Part shown: positions 62,677 to 64,000 of the stretch, piece after piece
How the letters are laid out: the number at the start of each line of letters is the position of its first letter
Position numbering within the stretch: position 1 is the first letter of the stretch
Assembly: GCA_002435755.1 (NCBI GenBank)
Contig: DIYH01000031.1
Span: 1-64,000 of the forward strand
Direction: 5' to 3'
DNA length: 64,000 nt
Source of the DNA: Flammeovirgaceae bacterium UBA6059
Lineage (GTDB): Bacteria; Bacteroidota; Bacteroidia; Cytophagales; Cyclobacteriaceae
The notes under the pieces: model-generated
Told to the model about the DNA's origin: nothing
What the model saw: only the letters and a program-made list of their open reading frames with translations
The model's database searches: none
Program-made: the position numbers and the translations under genes

Positions 62677-62709
62677 AGATGTCCGATATCTCAGAGATAT
62701 CGGACATCT
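62677..62709. repeat. Perfect palindrome, family P copy 3
   Basis: Arms AGATGTCCGATATCT and AGATATCGGACATCT (15 bp each, CAG centre). It lies in the TolC-RND gap. The core GTCCGATAT is shared with the other copies. Confidence 0.85.
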
Positions 62710-62747
62710 GAATTGTGACTCAAGACATCCGATACTTTAGAAACATT

Positions 62748-62780
62748 AGATATCCGATATCTTGGAGATATCAGATATCT
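62748..62780. repeat. Near-perfect palindrome, family P copy 4
   Basis: Arms AGATATCCGATATCT and AGATATCAGATATCT (15 bp with one mismatch, TGG centre), ending one base before the RND stop codon complement at 62782. A half-element AGACATCCGATACT sits just to its left (62723-62736), so the gap holds at least two and a half copies. Confidence 0.75.
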
Positions 62781-62781
62781 C

Positions 62782-64000
62782 TCAAACCGCCATTTTATTT
62801 CTGATCTCTTTCATCACCACATCCAGTTCTTCTGGCTGAGTAGCTCTTCGACGGATCGTCCTACTGTAGAAGACCTTTAAGCGGTTCAACAAAAGCAATA
62901 CTGAAGGCAAGAACGCCAATGTCAGTACCATACCGAAGATCAAGCCATAAGCTATTGCGATAGCTGTAGGCTTGATGAATTGAGAGCTTACCGAATTATT
63001 GAGTAGCAAGGGCAGTAGGCCGCAGACTGTAGTGATGGTCGTGAGCACAATCGGCCTAAACCGTGAGATGGCCGCATTCCTTAGGCTTTCTACTACTGAT
63101 AAGCCTGACTTAATATGCTCATTGTAGGTAGAGATAAGCACCAGCCCGTTGTTGATCAAAATACCCCATAGGGCGATCATACCGAGGATGGAAAAGATGT
63201 TTACCGGTAGGCCATGAACGAAAGTGCCCCAAGCTACTCCCACATATGCAAAAGGCAACATCGCTAGGATGGTCAGTGCCTTACTCCATGAGCGATAGTT
63301 GAGCAGGAGCACGGTGATCATCAAGATGAAGACAATTGTACTTGGGCCTTGGCTTGAATTCTGTGTTTTCGACGATAGTCGCGCCTCTCCTTCGAGCGTA
63401 TACCAGAGGTTAGGAAACTCATTGGTGATTTCTGCGAGTACGTTTGACTCGGCATCCGCCAATACCGCAGGCACTGACACTAGTAGGTTAGCGATATCCG
63501 CCTCTACTCGAATCTCTCGAATGCCATTTTGATGGTTGATCTCGGTGACATTAGTAGTCTGGGTGAAAGTCGCCAGCTCGTTGATAGGGTAGGAGGCGCC
63601 ATCAGGCGTTTGGAGGCGCACTTCCTTTAAGTCATCAAGCGATCTACGATCTTCTTCACTGTACCTGATCCAGACTTTGACTTCCTCATCTCCTCGCTGC
63701 AAGCTCTGTGCTTCAAGACCAAAGAAGCCTTTACGTACCTGATCAAATACCTGAGCTTCTGTCAGGCCAAGAAACCTAGCCTTATTCGTAAGCGTCATCT
63801 CCACTTCTGGCATACCCAGTTTATCAGTATCAGTGACATCTTTCAGATCATCTCTGGAGGACAGGTATGTTCTAAGCTTGTTTTTAGCAGCTCTTAGCTC
63901 ATCGAGATCACGACCAACCAGAGCGATAGACACTGGTTTGCCAAATATTGGAATGCTGCCATAGGCGAGATTGGTAGCCTCAGGTATCGGCCCTACCTCA
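62782..64000 (-). CDS. RND-family efflux permease (AcrB/MdtB-like), C-terminal part; 5' end outside the window
   Basis: The frame is open to the window edge, so this is a partial gene; a GTG at 63933 is not the start because the family text continues before it (IPIFGKPVSIALVGRDL). About 405 C-terminal residues are visible: the second periplasmic porter domain, then helices with 'GPSTIVFILMITVLLLNYRS', 'ALTILAMLPFAYVGVAWGTF', 'IFSILGMIALWGILINNGLV', and 'RFRPIVLTTITTVCGLLPLL', the usual RND C-terminal helices. The type is a multidrug/lipid-type RND, not the metal DFG type. The adaptor gene is probably just outside the window; TolC follows downstream. Confidence 0.9.
   Translation of the reverse strand, partial: EVGPIPEATNLAYGSIPIFGKPVSIALVGRDLDELRAAKNKLRTYLSSRDDLKDVTDTDKLGMPEVEMTLTNKARFLGLTEAQVFDQVRKGFFGLEAQSLQRGDEEVKVWIRYSEEDRRSLDDLKEVRLQTPDGASYPINELATFTQTTNVTEINHQNGIREIRVEADIANLLVSVPAVLADAESNVLAEITNEFPNLWYTLEGEARLSSKTQNSSQGPSTIVFILMITVLLLNYRSWSKALTILAMLPFAYVGVAWGTFVHGLPVNIFSILGMIALWGILINNGLVLISTYNEHIKSGLSVVESLRNAAISRFRPIVLTTITTVCGLLPLLLNNSVSSQFIKPTAIAIAYGLIFGMVLTLAFLPSVLLLLNRLKVFYSRTIRRRATQPEELDVVMKEIRNKMAV

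Noticed and set aside
59838..62780. CRISPR array from the repeated palindromes
   Set aside because: Copies are far apart, separated by genes, and there are no regular spacers or cas genes.

Overview
The window looks like part of a chromosome of a free-living, aerobic, probably marine member of the Bacteroidota, most likely order Cytophagales. The reasons are family content and style, not a database match: many lipoproteins with short SxC-type lipoboxes, almost no Shine-Dalgarno sequences, a membrane-anchored AraC regulator, a PadR regulator coupled to a two-FtsX-domain ABC permease, a DUF4157 protein, and BNR-repeat and MauG-type secreted proteins. There are no phage structural genes, transposases, integrases or CRISPR arrays.

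Layout. 1-66: 3' end of a tRNA (probably tRNA-Pro) and its terminator. 0.2-2.2 kb (minus): an M23-type lipoprotein with a frameshift in a G9 tract, coupled to an SGNH hydrolase. 2.5-4.8 kb: two AraC-type regulators. 5.1-9.9 kb: a tight five-gene operon (flavin amine oxidase, small secreted protein, outer-membrane-like protein, C45 acyltransferase-like NTN hydrolase, class C-like serine hydrolase with a nonsense codon in its HNGGTGG motif). 9.9-15.5 kb: divergent glycogen phosphorylase and GH13 debranching enzyme. 15.6-24.7 kb: mixed metabolism, including a YiaK-like dehydrogenase, a Crp/Fnr regulator, an SRPBCC lipoprotein with an SDR, a theta-type (LCIB-like) carbonic anhydrase candidate, MogA, a phosphodiesterase/PhoX pair and a dodecin.

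25.1-30.8 kb: a penicillin acylase-family NTN hydrolase with a membrane AraC regulator, a broken MauG-type peroxidase and an SdiA-regulated-type protein. 31-39.7 kb is the most accessory-looking part: unrelated plus-strand genes separated by a degenerate intergenic repeat. They include an orphan protein with nuclease-like acidic motifs, a broken BAAT-like hydrolase, a DUF4157 protein with an unknown C-terminal domain plus a downstream partner (the best candidate for an undescribed toxin/immunity pair), a 1034-aa BNR-repeat protein and a GNAT acetyltransferase.

40-45.6 kb: an SPFH lipoprotein, a class A (A2-like) beta-lactamase, an MsrB lipoprotein, an M20 amidohydrolase and a lactonase-like MBL hydrolase. 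45.7-57.9 kb: export systems, namely an adaptor/MacB-like permease/TolC operon without an ATPase gene, a PadR/ABC-permease pair, and a CzcA/CzcB-type metal efflux operon led by a small His-rich protein. 58-61 kb: small conserved hypotheticals. 61.3-64 kb (minus): TolC and the C-terminal part of an RND pump that leaves the window. Four related perfect or near-perfect palindromes sit between the minus-strand genes of 59.8-62.8 kb.

Four genes carry frameshifts or in-frame stops, and a decayed copy of the start of the 45.7-kb adaptor gene lies at 17.5 kb. All functional calls are from reading motifs by eye; no search was run.
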